From positions 62,001-126,000 of the forward strand of contig JAUJYZ010000138.1 in assembly GCA_033675265.1 (NCBI GenBank): a stretch of 64,000 nucleotides of DNA, read 5' to 3'. A program made the translations under genes and the position numbers. Under the pieces are notes generated by a model. It had not been told where the DNA came from. It ran no database searches and worked only from the letters and a program-made list of their open reading frames with translations. This stretch comes from Actinostola sp. cb2023 (taxonomy: Eukaryota > Cnidaria > Anthozoa > Actiniaria > Actinostolidae). Below, one piece after another: positions 1 to 12,223 of this stretch; positions within the stretch are counted from its first letter, which is position 1; the number at the start of each line of letters is the position of its first letter.

Positions 1-840
1 TCTGGTCTTTCTGTGGTGGATTCCAGGACCTACAAAGGCATTTTTGGCGACTTTGGACTTGTAAAGAATGCAACCGGTGCAATATTTTGCCTGTAGGACC
101 GAGTGGCTCGACACTCTATATATTCTTAAAAGAGGGATTTTCGGGGGAGATCTATGCCGAAATTCCCGGATGTTTCCCGGCATCCTTTTCGGGCGTGCAG
201 AAGGAAAACACGTGTTAGCGAAAGTGGGCCTAAGGAAATGGCTATTGTTCGGCGAGTTAAGGAAGAGAGAGGGAAAAATTCACGAATATATCAAGAAGAG
301 AGATGGAAGTTTGCTGAGAAAGTGGCGTTTTGTTTCGCAAGGATGTATTTTGGAAGAAAATCCAAGTCAAATGTCGTTCATTTTCGAGGTGTAAAATTGC
401 GTCAAAAACACGCATTTTTGATTTTTATGGCAAACAAATTGAACTAATGCCCAGAAATCGGACCTGTAAGTCAGTTTACTTGAGGTTAAAATATGAAGAG
501 TTATCTAGTTGTCACTAATAACTGGCCATGAGATCGATGTTACGAAAATTCAGAAAGTTAGAATTTTTCAAAGCAGTATCGATTTTTACGGGCGGTTTCG
601 GGCGCCGTGGGAGTCAAAGGGTTAAGGCTGAATTACAGTTATCTTTACAACGACATAGAATAGAACAAAAAATTTAAATTAAAAATAATCAAATTACATC
701 TACACGCACCTAGAATTGTGTAGCTGTCTTACCCCCTCCCTCCACTCCCTCAGTGAGAATTCAAGGAGAGGAGGGGAGGGGTAGGATACAAGAATAGAAG
801 TTCTTTGAATTACTACATTAAATATAATTATTATATGTAC
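1..840. other. No recognisable gene
   Basis: Three overlapping short plus-strand frames between 68 and 518 have no recognisable motif and look like chance or decayed repeat. Probably intron of the FAM227 gene. A purine-rich then pyrimidine-rich stretch lies near 725-785. Confidence 0.4.
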
Positions 841-843
841 ATT

Positions 844-1195
844 TAATGAGGGTTTATCATGTAATTTCAAAACTCATAGGACAAAAAATGATTATCATAG
901 CTGGAAAGAGCTCGTTGAAATTAGTAAAAATGTGAAGTTTGGAAAAGATCGCTTCACAAATTACGAAGATATGAATTTTCAAAAATCGAAATTTTGTGTG
1001 AAAACCTTTGTTGCTAAATTTCCAAAGGTTTTCATTTAAAATTTCGATTTTTGAAAATTCATATCTTCACAATTTGTGAAGCGATCTTTTCCAAACTTCA
1101 CATTTTTACTGATTTCAACGAGCTCTTTCCAGCTACATGTATGATAATCATTTGTTTGTCCGATGAGTTTTGAAATTATGTGATAAACCCTCATT
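844..1195. mobile_element. Foldback MITE with about 160-bp arms
   Basis: Near-perfect inverted repeat beginning AATGAGGGTTTATCA and ending with its complement. The arms meet around 1010-1025 (AAAACCTTTG...CAAAGGTTTT). Ends are flanked by TA, as expected for a Tc1/mariner-type non-autonomous element. No coding capacity. Confidence 0.85.
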
Positions 1196-1387
1196 ACCTG
1201 CTAAGATATTTCATTGCATAAGATTTTCGTCTTGAATCTCGTCTATTGCCAACACTACTTGGCTGTCCAATCATGGGTAGGGGTTTTTGTATGCCTTTAG
1301 ACATACTGGCTTCTCTGTTAAGGTATTCGTCAGTAAGAGTTACTGGTAAGTGGACCAAAGAACCTAAAAAGGGATTACAGTCGTTTC

Positions 1388-1585
1388 TATAGAGTCGTTT
1401 TCGTATGAGTGGGAAACCTACGGCACGGAGTTACGGTCATGGTACAGAATCAAAGACATTGTATTCAACCAATCACAGCACGCAAACTCATTGCTCAACC
1501 AATCAGAATGCTTGGATACGGTCATACTGCACGATCATGGCGCAACACCATAACTAGTTCCCGCTGATACGAAAATGACTCTATT
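1388..1585. mobile_element. MITE family M1, copy 1
   Basis: Terminal inverted repeat TATAGAGTCGTTTTCGTATG then AGTGGGAA; the other end is the degenerate complement. The interior carries two CCAAT/ATTGG boxes in the context CAACCAATCA. One of about ten related copies in this window. Confidence 0.8.
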
Positions 1586-1771
1586 AGTGGGAAGTAGAAC
1601 TTTAGAGTAAGGTTTCGTGCTGTGTGTGGTGACCTTTCCCTGTTTAAGCATTCTGATTGGGTGAGCAATGACTTTGCGCGCTGTGATTGGTTGAAAAGAA
1701 TGTCTTCGATTCTGTACTGTGACGGTAACTCTTTTCCCTAGGTTTCCCACTCACATGAAAACGACTCTATA
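1586..1771. mobile_element. MITE family M1, copy 2 (left end truncated)
   Basis: Opposite orientation to copy 1 and directly abutting it. Its left terminal repeat starts inside (TAGTGGGAAGTAG), while the right end (TTTCCCACTCACATG then AAAACGACTCTAT) is complete. The interior has ATTGGTTGAA and ATTGGGTGAGCAATG. Confidence 0.75.
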
Positions 1772-1957
1772 CTACACATTACTCTACACAGTAAAGGTGA
1801 AATTCAATGACCTAGCTACTTTCCTTCCTTCAAATGATGGGCAAACACTGCCCTTTTATAGAGCATGCACCTTAACTAGAGTATATGAACCATACATGAT
1901 TGAATATTCAATATTCATAAATAGCACATTGAATACACAACATGCGCTATATAAATA

Positions 1958-2297
<340 letters not shown>

Positions 2298-2408
2298 CAA
2301 TGAACTTTCCTTGTAACACAGGAAGCCCATCATGTGAATGAATGTGTGGATTTCAGATTTGGATGAAAGCATTTAGATGAACAATTGAAGGAGTCCCTGA
2401 AAGAATGG

Positions 2409-2498
2409 AGTAAGTGACTCGTGATCAAAACCCAAATTCTCCTTTGAAATTCAAAGAATCTTGAGGAGAATTTAGATTTTGATCAGAGATCACTTACA
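2409..2498. mobile_element. MITE family M4, copy 1, at a FAM227 splice donor
   Basis: Inverted repeat AAGTGACTCGTGATCAAAAC / TTTTGATCAGAGATCACTT, about 88 bp with an inner hairpin. Its right terminus overlaps the minus-strand donor GTAAGT of FAM227 exon 2663-2498. Related copies are at 31410-31497 and 61626-61711. Confidence 0.75.
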
Positions 2499-5400
2499 CT
2501 GTTCTTGCAAGGAGCCCTTCAATTCTTCTAAAACTGCTGGTTGTTTTACAGTAGGATGTACCTTTAGAGGCATCTTTCTTGATCTTCTCATCTTTCCTCA
2601 TATCCAGTGGTTCTAGCTTGTCTAGTTTCCAGGTATCCCACAACTGTGGTACTGGTCTGACTCCTGTCAATAGCAATTAAACAGGCAAACAACATCAAAC
2701 ACCACACTATGATGTCCTACTTATTGGATATTCTTGTTACATTTCGTACATGAAGAATCTTTTTTTTTTCTTTTTTTTCTTTTTTATCTTTTCATGAGAT
2801 AGTAGCTGTTATGCAACTACATGCAGATAAAGGAGCTGCAGAGTATGACTGCCTCTCCCTGTCTCAATGTTGGGGTCTACACTGCAAGACTGCCCAATTT
2901 ATGGTCGATTTTAGGACAACACCAGCAGCCAAGTCAAACTCACAAATAAGCTGCGCTTCGAGTTTGATCACTCAAATTTTGGGTAAAAACGGTTTGGGAG
3001 AAGAAATAGTCCCTTTTTGCGTTCACAGATACCGCTGTAAAACCGCTGTACTTATTGCCAACAGACGCATTTGTACAGGGTTAGCCTCGAGTTAATGTAA
3101 ATTATTCACAAATACCAACAAGAACACGAAAAATGTTGACATGAAACAATAGAAACATTTTTGAATTGCACGGACTGTTTTCTGAATCGAGGTTAAGCCT
3201 GTACAAATGCGTCTTTTGTCAAGGACAGTGGTCATCTCTAAACAACGCGAAACTGGAGTATTGAAAGACATCAAAATTCAAGTCCAGCTTCATCTAACAT
3301 AAAATAATATTTTAACATTTTCTTTTCAGTTTTCACCCAACTAGACAAGTATCTCTGTCCCAGTCACTGATGATAGCTACATGTTAGCTACACCAGATGT
3401 CCTCACAGATAAGTCGCACCCACAACAACGCCGATGTTAAAAACGTGTGCTGGTGTTTATGGTACTCATGTTACTACTTACCAACCATCCATTGATAGAC
3501 TAGCTGTACAAGCTGCTCCTTGAAGGCTGCAAACTGTTTGTACGACGTAGGGAAGGCTGAACAAAATGTACTGTACACTGCTTGTGTTACAAGGTTGGAA
3601 TAACGCTGCACATCAGAAACAATAGTATTAAATCACCAACACAGCCCTGTTCTCACATGGTACTGGACGAATTTTTAACCATTCAAAAAGTTGTACGGAA
3701 CTGTAAGAGCTATCCGGACAAAAATTATAAACAAAATTTTATCCAATTAAAGAGACGGAGGGTAAACGGTGTGCACTGGTCAAATTTTTGAACGGTTAAA
3801 AATTCGTCCGGTACCGTGTGAACGGGGCCTTAGTTAGATAGAGTCGTTTTCATATGAGTGGGAAACCTACGGCACAGAGTTACGGTCACGGTACGGAATC
3901 GAAGACATTGTATTCAACTAATCACAGTGCGCAAAATCATCACTCAACCAATCAGAATGCTTGGATATGGCATGATGATGGCGCGATACGGTCACGGTAC
4001 GGTACGAACCATACAGTAACTACTTCCCACTCATACGAAAACGACTCTATAAGACATTAGTAGAATTACACGTCAGGTGATTATAGAAAATCAAGCGCGC
4101 TGATTGGTCGAGAACTTCGGACTATTTATCGATAGTTACCTACAGCATTTTGACAAAATGGCTGCCAGCTTTTGAAATATGAAATAAAAATGTATTTTCT
4201 TTAAAATGCTTATTTATTTTTATTTTTTCAAATAATCACCTGTGTAATTCTACTAAAACAATTAGTCACCTCAGGCTCAGTGAATAGCAGTGATAATAAC
4301 CTCAACTTCGTCTCGGTTATTATTCACCGATATTCACCTCGCCTTTGGTGACTAATTGCTAATTAGTAACTTATTGAGATCTTCAGCTGCCGGTACATGT
4401 ACATGCAACTACATACATCTTGTTAACCAAGTGTGAGGTCTGTACCATAAGTTATGGACCAAGTTTTATTTTATCTGACATATGGTGGCTCAAAATCTTG
4501 ATAAGCTAGTGTGTATAGTTATATCCTGGGCCTGGTTGTTCGAAAGTGGGTTGATGCTAACATGGGTTAAATTCTCTAACCTAGGTTAGCCATATTTAAC
4601 CCTGGGTTAGGGTTAACCCGCTTTCGAACAACTGGGCCCTGAGCTGCTAATACCTAGTCTCCTCGCATCCATTCTTAGTTCCATCACGCAATGCGCTCGG
4701 AACACGTTGCATGACAGAACTAAGAACGGATGCGAGGAGACTAGCTTAACCCTGATATATTAGTAGCTCTCTGTTAATCACAATTCTAAAGGAGCAGTTC
4801 TACTTACCTTAAAGAATGTATCTCTGTACTCGTTAACAGGAGCCATGAATAGCAGCTTGACATAGTTGTGTGCAATTCTATTGAAAATCAGTTCTTGGAT
4901 TCTTTGATTCGGCTATTACATAAAACGAATTGTTAGAAGTAGAAAATAAAGTTTCTATTCTATTCTATATACCACAGCGAGATGACACCACAGTCTATTT
5001 AGGCCTCATATACAAAATTCTCTGTTTTTGATCCGTAATAACTTATTTAAATATTTTGTAGCAACAAAAGTTTCCAAAAAATAATGTAGATTTTTACAGT
5101 TGTGTAGGTCTGGACTATTTCTACTGGAAAGGTTTCAGCTCGTCTAACTAAATTAAGGGTGCGTTCGATTCTTGGTTTGCACATGACGTCATCAAAACGC
5201 TAAAATCTAAAATATTCATTGTACAAAACTGTTTGTTTGATATTTTGTTTATATCCATAAGAAAAGTCTTCACAGCAAAATCTGTGTACTTTCGATGTTT
5301 GGTTTTTGATTTATTGAGAGTCAATTTCTGTTACGCAACACTGTCACGTGTATTCTAAAGCCAGAGAATTAGGGTACTCCCATATATACGCTATATAGGT

Positions 5401-8400
5401 ATGTGCCCCCAAATAGGGTATGGTTTTTGAACCTCCAGATCCTTAAATTGGGTACCATATTTTGCTTTTTCACCATAAAATAAAATATTCGATCTTTAAT
5501 TTGGGTACACTTTTTTTATTTTGACTAAAAAATCCGCTTAGCGTTACTAACAGCCAGCATATCAGGCACTTTCCAAAGGAATAGTATTAACGTTTTCCTT
5601 AAATTGGGTCTATATTTCAGTTACAAATCCTTGGAAAGGGTGTGAATTTTCCAATTTGTCATCCTTAAATAGGGTCAGGGTTTCACATCCCGGGGGCACA
5701 CCCCTATCCTAATTTCCAGTGATAAGCGGAATATATTCCAAACATTCTGCTCATCATAGCAGAATGCTTGGAATATTCCGGAATAATGACATCATCCGTC
5801 TACCCCAGAATCTGGAATTAATCCTAAGGGAATGAATTCCATCTATTCATGAACACAGATATAATCCAACATAAATAATTGTACATCAATGATTTCATTA
5901 GAAGACAGTTTAGCCAGCCATATGGGTGAACTCTGGTGGCGACATGCACTTTCTAAATCAGTCTTGCTGCCAATGTTTCTCAAGTAGGATCAAGTACGAT
6001 GTACCTACTTGAAGATTTAATTAATACAAATATATGCTTTACCTGGTACTTGTCCAGGAAGTACCACCAAAATATATCCTGTGAAGAACAGAGTGTAAAT
6101 GTGTACCACTTAGCAGTCATTAATATATTGTATATTAAAACTACTACTACTAATAATAATAAATGACTTTATTTAAAGAGGGTGCCACGTGACAGCTTAC
6201 GCGGATGACCCTGTGGCCCTCTATGGTACATGTAGGTCACACACACTGGGAACTTCGTGCCCTACTCTTAGTCGAACAGTGGTGTGGGCTCTTTTACATC
6301 CCTCCGTTGCAATGTAGTGGAGTGTGGAGAGACGGGACCGCCATTTTACATGGTCATCCAAGCCACGCGAAGGTCTAACCATTTACAGATGTAATTAATT
6401 ACAAAGGCAGCACCTTCTCCTCAATTATTTTAAGACCCTGAGTAATGGTCCGGCCGGGACTTGAACCACGAACCTCCCGCACAATAGACCAGTACTCAAC
6501 CAACTAAGCCAACTGGGCAGCTCGGGAAATGGTGAGATAATGTTCACTATTCCACATCGGTATCATGAGAGTCGTGAATAATACAGTGAACTTGCTTCCT
6601 GCAGGAATTTGGAAATTTGTTGCAATTGAAGTGCACACTCAAATTTCAGAATTCGTGACTATAGGAACCAATAATTGAAGTTAGACTGAGCTACACGGAT
6701 TGGAGGGAAGTTGAAACAAGGATGAGAAGGCCACACACTAACCAACTAAGCCATGTGACACTCCATCAGTGCTCCGTTCTACGGGTATTTAAAGGTGCAC
6801 TGAGCTACACAGATTAGAGGGAAGTTGAAACAAGGATGAGAAGGCCACACACTAACCAACTAAGCCATGTGACACTCCATCAGTGCTCTGTTCTACGGGT
6901 ATTTCAAGCTGCACTGAGCTACACAGATTAGAGGGAAGTTGAAACAAGGATGAGAAGGCCATACACTAACCAACTAAGCCATGTGACACTCCATCAGTGC
7001 TCCGTTCTACGGATATTTAAAGGTGCACTGAGCTATAATGTACACAGATTAGAGGGAAGTTGAAACAAGGATGAGAAGGCCACACACTAACCAACTAAGC
7101 CATGTGACACTCCATCAGTGCTCCGTTCTACGGATATTTAAAGCTGCACTGAGCTACACAGATTAGAGGGAAGTTGAAACAAGGATGAGAAGGCCACACA
7201 CTAACCAACTAAGTCACCCTCCCTCCATCAGTGTTTTGTCACAAAGGCTGTGCAATCACCATTATATTTCCTGCATTTTGGTGCACGATTCGATTGTCAA
7301 GCTCATAGTCACAAATTTCGGCATGAGCCAAGCCCTATCTGTTGAGCTAAGGGTGTGGTGAGTGCTTATAATACCTGTATGGCAGACTCTGACATCTTGG
7401 ACAATAACAGTGACACCAGATACTTTCTGAATTTGATCTGTAGACAAGCAGACAAGAGAGCACAAATATGATCAATCCGAATGATGGTTGTGGTGACGAT
7501 ACAGAGAGGGTAACAGTATTAGTGACAAGTGTTGGTACATCAGCAATGATGATGATGAATGATGCCAGGTTGTGATGATGATGATGATGATTGATGATGG
7601 TTAAGATGGAGGTGGTGCTGGTGTGAGTAATGGTATTGGAGTTGACAATGATGATGATTGATGATGGTTAAGATGGAGGTGGTGCTGGTGTGAGTAATGG
7701 TATTGGAGTTGACAATGATGATGATTGATGATGGTTAAGATGGAGGTGGTGCTGGTGTGAGTAATGGTATTGGAGTTGACAATGATGATGATTGATGATG
7801 GTTAAGATGGAGGTGGTGTTATCTGGTGTGAGTAATGGTATTGGAGTTGACAATGATGATGATTGATGATGGTTAAGATGGAGGTGGTGCTGGTGTGAGT
7901 AATGGTATTGGAGTTGACAATGATGATGATTGATGATGGTTAAGATGGAGGTGGTGTTATCTGGTGTGAGTAATGGTATTGGAGTTGACAATGATGATGA
8001 TTGATGATGGTTAAGATGAAGGTGGTGCTGGTGTGAGTAATGGTATTGGAGTTGACAATGATGATGATTGAAATGATTGTGATGATAAAAAATGTTTTGG
8101 TATTAGTATGTTATGTGATGATGTAGTGTATAGCATCACTGTTTATGTTATCTGCCTGACTGTACAAGGTCATACCTTCCTTTTTAAATCATATTGTGCA
8201 CTTAAGACTTTTTCCAGTACCTCCCTCACCAACAATGGAGGGGGTAAAGGTGTTAGTTCATGTTCCTCGTAGCCTGGAAATACATGAAGCTGTAAAACAA
8301 GCATCAGAGATACATGTTAGAATAAACAACACTCAGGTACATTTAAACAAGAGAAAACAAGCCATAGTCAAAGTTGTGAAGACCTCATCGAAATGGGCCA

Positions 8401-11400
8401 AAACTACCTCAACCTAAGTTAGACGATCTCGAACCCCTATCTAATCCACAGCTCTTAGCTAATTTTAATTAGCTAAGAGCTGTGGATTAGATAGGGGTTC
8501 GAGATCGTCTAACTTAGGTTGAGGTAGTTTTAAAAGCTGTGACTTTTTTGAAAATTTACTGTTTTGAACCATTTATAGAGATTATTGTGACTCAGCTATA
8601 ATAAAGCTGCATCTTCATTAAGCGGTTAGCTAAGTTGCTAAATGATCTGTTTAAATGTGCATAATGCGTTTCATGGATAATTAATTCTTTACCTCTACAA
8701 GCATTGGCTTCATTCCTTTAGTCTTTTCAGCTTTCTATTAATCACATAATGACAGTGACAATAGTTTATTTTAATTACAATACAAATAGAAATATACAGT
8801 ACATGTAATGTAACATGTTTTTAGTTAATATGTAATTGAGTAATTGAAATGAAATAAATATTAGAACATAAAGTGCTTTAGAAACCCAACTGGCAAGGAG
8901 GCGAACCAGTTGGCTATTTACAAGCATGGTAGAGAAACTGAATTTGAACTAGGGATTGACCGGAACAAATACAGTCTCAGCTAGTGGACAGTCACTCAGT
9001 GGGACTCGAACTTGGGTCACCAGGTTCTGAGACCGATGCTCTGACCACTCGACCATGCTGCCTCCTAAACAGGGAGCCCACATCACTAAAGTAGTAATTT
9101 TCAGTGGGCCCCTGAAAAATAAGCATAATTTTTTAAACATTTTCTAATAGACATGTATTATATTTTACCTTTTTATTAGTGGATGTTTTCCATTTTATTG
9201 ACACATTTTTTTCAAGAGGATTCTGGCTGGATGGCTGTAGTGCTAAGAATAGAGAATAATAACAATGTATTTTAATAAATATATAATAATGAATTCTCAT
9301 ACCATTTCATTATGCTCATTATATAGAGGATATTACATGGCCACACGGAGATACGAAATGTATCTTCGAGTGTGCAGCTCCATATTTCACGAGTGAACGC
9401 ATCGAATGATGATCAACATGAGAAGATACATTTCATATCTCCTAGCAACCATATACAGGGTTTTCATTAATATTTAAAGTATCTGTACAAGATGCTCAAA
9501 GTAGCCGTATACAAATTAAATAATTAAAAAAAAAATCTGTATGATCATACACTGACAAAAGTAGCCACTGGAGGAACGGTAAATAACCGCCGGAGCTCCG
9601 GCGGTAACAGGCTTCTATTGAAATCCCTGACATGTAATATTTTTTATTATAAGAAAAAAAATAATGATATCACAAGTGTTGATAATCATAAAAATGATAT
9701 CGCCACTGTGGAGAGTGCTGGGGATATCATTTTGATCATTTTGCTATCAGCCAGTATTTTGTCACTGTATTTCATATAATAACATACGGTACTTGTCACA
9801 TTTCTGATATTACACGTGTATATTATTCAGCATTTAGTAAGAGGAGAAAATACCATTTTCTGTTCAGTGTTCACAAACAATGGTTGACAAAACTGTGCAT
9901 AATATAATCCATCTTTATGTGCAGTTACGCACTGCATCTCAACTTGGCACCATATAAATGTCCTTGGTCACTGAACATTACCTTAGAATAGTCTATTAAT
10001 TAAAGGAAATAATAGATGGCTCTAGGGAGTTAAACGTCCTTATGTTTTACCTGCCCTAACTGCAAACACCCCTGCAAACCTCTTGATTTCTTTGACTTCT
10101 TGTTCTGTAAAATGCAGTCTGTGCTGTTAGTATGAACTTCTTATCATCATGTAATGCAGGAGTAAATACAAGTATTCAAAATGGCTGTGTGTGTGTCTAA
10201 GAAATAAACTGTGATATAAACATGATGGCGTGTAGCTGTGCTATTAGTATGCACTTCTTATCATCATTGCAATTACGTGTACTGTAAGTGCTAATACCGT
10301 TTATGCATGTACGTGACTTTGTATTTAAATCCTATCATCATGTAAATGCACTAGCTGTTCTATTATAATAATAACACACTCTTTCTCTAAGCCAGACAGT
10401 TTGCTAACAGGCTTAAGACAACAAAAGTTGGTCTGAAGGGTGTCCGACATGGAGAGAGTACATAGATTGCATCAATGTACATACCCTTATCTGTGATTTT
10501 TCCTTTTGACATGGGTTTTGGTGGCTTGTAGTCTATCATGAGTTTTCCATACCCAAACTCCTCGTCTTCCTCTTCAAACTGCAAGCCTTTCTCCTTTAAG
10601 TACTTGTCTATGACTAGCTGTGTCTGTAGGTTACCATCATGAAGCGACGTGTCTAACTCGCTTATTTGCCGTGTTATGTCATCAATGGTGCCACCTTGAT
10701 GAAATGAAGTGTGTTGTTCAACTTTAAAATGTTAAGGGTAACAGTGCCTTTAACTTTTTACTGGGTAGTCAAAATGAACCAACAACAGGCACATTGGACT
10801 GGCTTCTCTGAGTGCTAATAAAATATTATCATGACATTTTGATCCCAGTGAGAGCTGAGTCTGCATTCCTATATATTATATATATATCATATGTATGATT
10901 TAGCTAGATTGTGCTACTCAAATACCTAGTTTAATACTCTTACATGTATTAATTATTTGTCTTACATGTATCTACATTTGTACAACTAAAACATCATATT
11001 CTGAAGCCACCCCCCAGGGAGGGGTACGCCCGTATATAGGCTATACGGGGATGTGCCGCTCAACAGGGTATGGGTGTTGCCTCTCTGACTCTGGAACAGG
11101 GTATACAAATCACTGTTTCTGTCTGGAACAGGGGTATTTTTTACGCTAAGGGTTTCAAAATTAGCTTCCTTTTGTCTGGAACAGGTCCAGGTTCTCGGAG
11201 ACTCAGCGGCACACTCCCGTCCTAAATTAAGGGAGTAGCTCCCCCCCCCCCCCCCCCCGATATTGTATCGAAGAAGCATGATTGACTGAAAATAGTGCTA
11301 TCAGTGAAGCCTTTGTAAGCTTAAATATATTTAACAAAAACAAACGTGCCTTCAATTGCAACGAACCAACAAACGAAGAGCATTACCAGAACCATCTGAC

Positions 11401-12111
11401 CTATTCAACCTCAAGACGTACCAAGTACGTACTGATTCGAGATCTTTATCTATGCTCACCGACAAATAGTCTCCCTCGTCACGCAACTGTCATTGTCATT
11501 GTCATAACGTGCATTGGACGTATGATCAAAAAACAGGGTCAAGAATCGGAGATTGTCACGGAAGAATGACTCTATAGTCTCTTCTCTTCGTCTGTCAATT
11601 TTGAGATGGCTGTGGCTTGTTCTACCAATGGTGTGTGTTGGTGAGCAAAGATAGAGATCTACTTGTCATATAATGCCCGAGTATACGCTCATTGAGCGTC
11701 TTGTTTTGAATAATAAAGTAAAGTAATAAATAATAATAAATAACATAAATAAAGCTTCATTCTGTTCTATTATACTTGGTATGTTTTTTGTTCGGTAGTT
11801 CGCTCGAGTTCAGAATCAAAACACTACACGACTCTCCTGTCTACCAGTCGTGTTTTACTCCTCCCAGACAGTCAAAAACATAGCTAATTTGTACATTGGC
11901 ATTCTTATCTTACCTGTATAGACTGGATACATTATGAGAGCTTATAAAAGGTAGATTTTTAAGCAGTAATATTTTAATTAATTAGTTCTAAATGCCATTA
12001 TTACGTTTGTAGTCGCGTGGCAACTAGGTCGAAAAGGATACGCAGCTTCAGAGCTCTTTCTCCCTCCGTGACCATTTGAACACTGGGAGACGTACTTCTT
12101 GAAGGTTCCAT
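2498..12111 (-). CDS. FAM227: FAM227-family protein, N-terminal part (continues beyond left edge)
   Basis: Eight exons read on the minus strand: 12111-12042 (tentative first exon, MEPSRSTSPSVQ), 10694-10485, 8273-8176, 7422-7375, 6078-6043, 4912-4808, 3605-3482 and 2663-2498, about 285 codons in consistent phase. The core contains LVREVLEKVLSAQYDLKRK, LLLSKMSESAIQ, DIFWWYFLDKYQ, LIFNRIAHNYVKLL, FFK then RYSNLVTQAVYSTFCSAFP, and W-M-V-G-V-R-P...LWDTW. This order (FWW, NYV, AFP, then G-x-x-P-x-x-x-W-x-x-W) is the FAM227 domain pattern. Function is unknown; FAM227A and B are vertebrate paralogues and I cannot say which is closer. Full-length relatives are about 500-570 residues, so the C-terminal half should lie left of this window. 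Exon 1 is uncertain because its donor (GTATCC) is weak. Confidence 0.85.
3643..3830. mobile_element. MITE with about 45-bp terminal inverted repeats
   Basis: Left end CCTGTTCTCACATGGTACTG then GACGAATTTTTAACC; right end is the complement (GGTTAAAAATTCGTCC then GGTACCGTGTGAACGGGG). The interior has no coding potential. It lies in the FAM227 intron upstream (5') of exon 3605-3482. Confidence 0.75.
3838..4051. mobile_element. MITE family M1, copy 3
   Basis: Complete copy: left ATAGAGTCGTTTTCATATG then AGTGGGAAACC, right CTTCCCACTCATACGAAAAC then GACTCTAT. The interior has CCAAT boxes (CAACCAATCAGAATGC). Confidence 0.85.
4057..4358. mobile_element. Two adjacent small inverted-repeat elements
   Basis: 4057-4256 has ends TAGTAGAATTACACGTCAGG and CCTGTGTAATTCTACTA. 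Immediately next to it, 4261-4358 has ends TTAGTCACCTCAGGC and GCCTTTGGTGACTAA with an inner GATAATAACC hairpin. Both are non-coding. Confidence 0.6.
4528..4639. mobile_element. Short foldback MITE
   Basis: Ends GGGCCTGGTTGTTCGAAAGT and AACCCGCTTTCGAACAACTG then GGCCC form an imperfect hairpin about 110 bp long. Confidence 0.7.
4654..4744. mobile_element. Foldback MITE family M5, copy 1
   Basis: Ends CTAGTCTCCTCGCATCCATT then CTTAGTTC and the complement GAACTAAGAACGGATGCGAG then GAGACTAG. Terminal motif TAGTCTCC is shared with the element at 40584-40698. Confidence 0.7.
5380..5710. repeat. Dispersed repeat family M3, copy 1
   Basis: Starts with a palindromic TATATACGCTATATAGG then TATGTGCCCCC, carries several reiterations of TTAAATTGGGTA, and ends CCGGGGGCACACCCC. 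A related copy lies near 11020-11250 (GTATATAGGCTATACGGG then GATGTGCCGC). Non-coding. Confidence 0.55.
6150..6523 (-). mobile_element. tRNA-derived SINE with ATT-type tail
   Basis: On the minus strand the 5' end is tRNA-like: A-box-like TGGCTTAGTTGG near 6508 and B box GGTTCAAGTCC at 6457-6467. A roughly 250-bp unrelated body follows, and the 3' end reads TTAAATAAAGTCATTTATTA then TTATTAGTAG. Structure (pol III promoter head, body, simple-repeat tail) is diagnostic of a SINE. It sits in the FAM227 intron between exons at 7375 and 6078. Confidence 0.85.
6675..7215. repeat. Tandem array, about 114-bp unit, nearly five copies
   Basis: Unit begins GAGCTACACAGATTAGAGGG and includes AACCAACTAAGCCATGTGAC, a phrase resembling the complement of a tRNA/SINE A box (GGCTTAGTTGGTT). 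Copies differ by only a few bases, so expansion is recent. FAM227 intron. Confidence 0.85.
7560..8075. repeat. Minisatellite, about 67-bp unit, about 7 copies
   Basis: Unit contains TTAAGATGGAGGTGGTGCTG and GAGTAATGGTATTGGAGTTG with a GAT-rich joint. Some units carry an extra TTATCT, giving a longer variant that itself recurs. Open frames across it are repeat artefacts. Confidence 0.9.
8400..8531. repeat. Near-perfect 132-bp palindrome
   Basis: Arms of about 66 bp meet at about 8465 (GCTAATTTTAATTAGC at the centre). Sequence starts AAAACTACCTCAACCTAAGT and ends with its exact complement. It lies just upstream of FAM227 exon 8273-8176. Confidence 0.9.
8855..9068 (-). mobile_element. tRNA-derived SINE
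   Basis: Minus strand: GGCAGCATGGTCGAGTGGTC (A-box region), GGTCTCAGAACCTGGTGACC, and B box AAGTTCGAGTCCCACTGAG with the box at 9002-9012, then an unrelated body with CCAACTGGTTCGCCTCC and an AT-rich end. Head resembles a Leu/Ser-type tRNA. Different family from the SINE at 6150-6523. Confidence 0.8.
9325..9452. mobile_element. MITE family M6, copy 1
   Basis: Begins AGAGGATATTACATGGCC and has an inner inverted repeat ACGAAATGTATCTTC / GAAGATACATTTCATATC. The same terminal phrase GATATTACATGG is found at both ends of the element at 13091-13232. Confidence 0.65.
11020..11258. repeat. Dispersed repeat family M3, copy 2, ending in a poly-C run
   Basis: GTATATAGGCTATACGGG then GATGTGCCGC matches the start of copy 1; repeated GGAACAGGG phrases follow. 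It ends at an uninterrupted C run of about 20 (11240-11258). Confidence 0.55.
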
Positions 12112-12223
12112 TATGTAGTTAACACGACTATGGAACAGGTTGATGTTTGCTGGAAGAGTTTGAAGTCATTTTTCACGTCAAATGCTCAGTCAACCACCAT
12201 GTTTGTTTGGTCCTTCGTCCCGT

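Noticed and set aside
68..518. Overlapping plus-strand frames at the left edge
   Set aside because: No recognised motif, mutually overlapping in different frames, and likely intronic to FAM227.
8196..8290. Apparent Walker A motif GEGGTGKS on the minus strand
   Set aside because: It is an alternative frame of the FAM227 exon 8273-8176 and hits a stop a few codons later; the in-phase frame encodes the conserved FAM227 segment.
8630..8695. Possible small FAM227 exon encoding KAEKTKGMKPMLVE
   Set aside because: Its phase does not fit; exons 10694-10485 and 8273-8176 join in frame without it.
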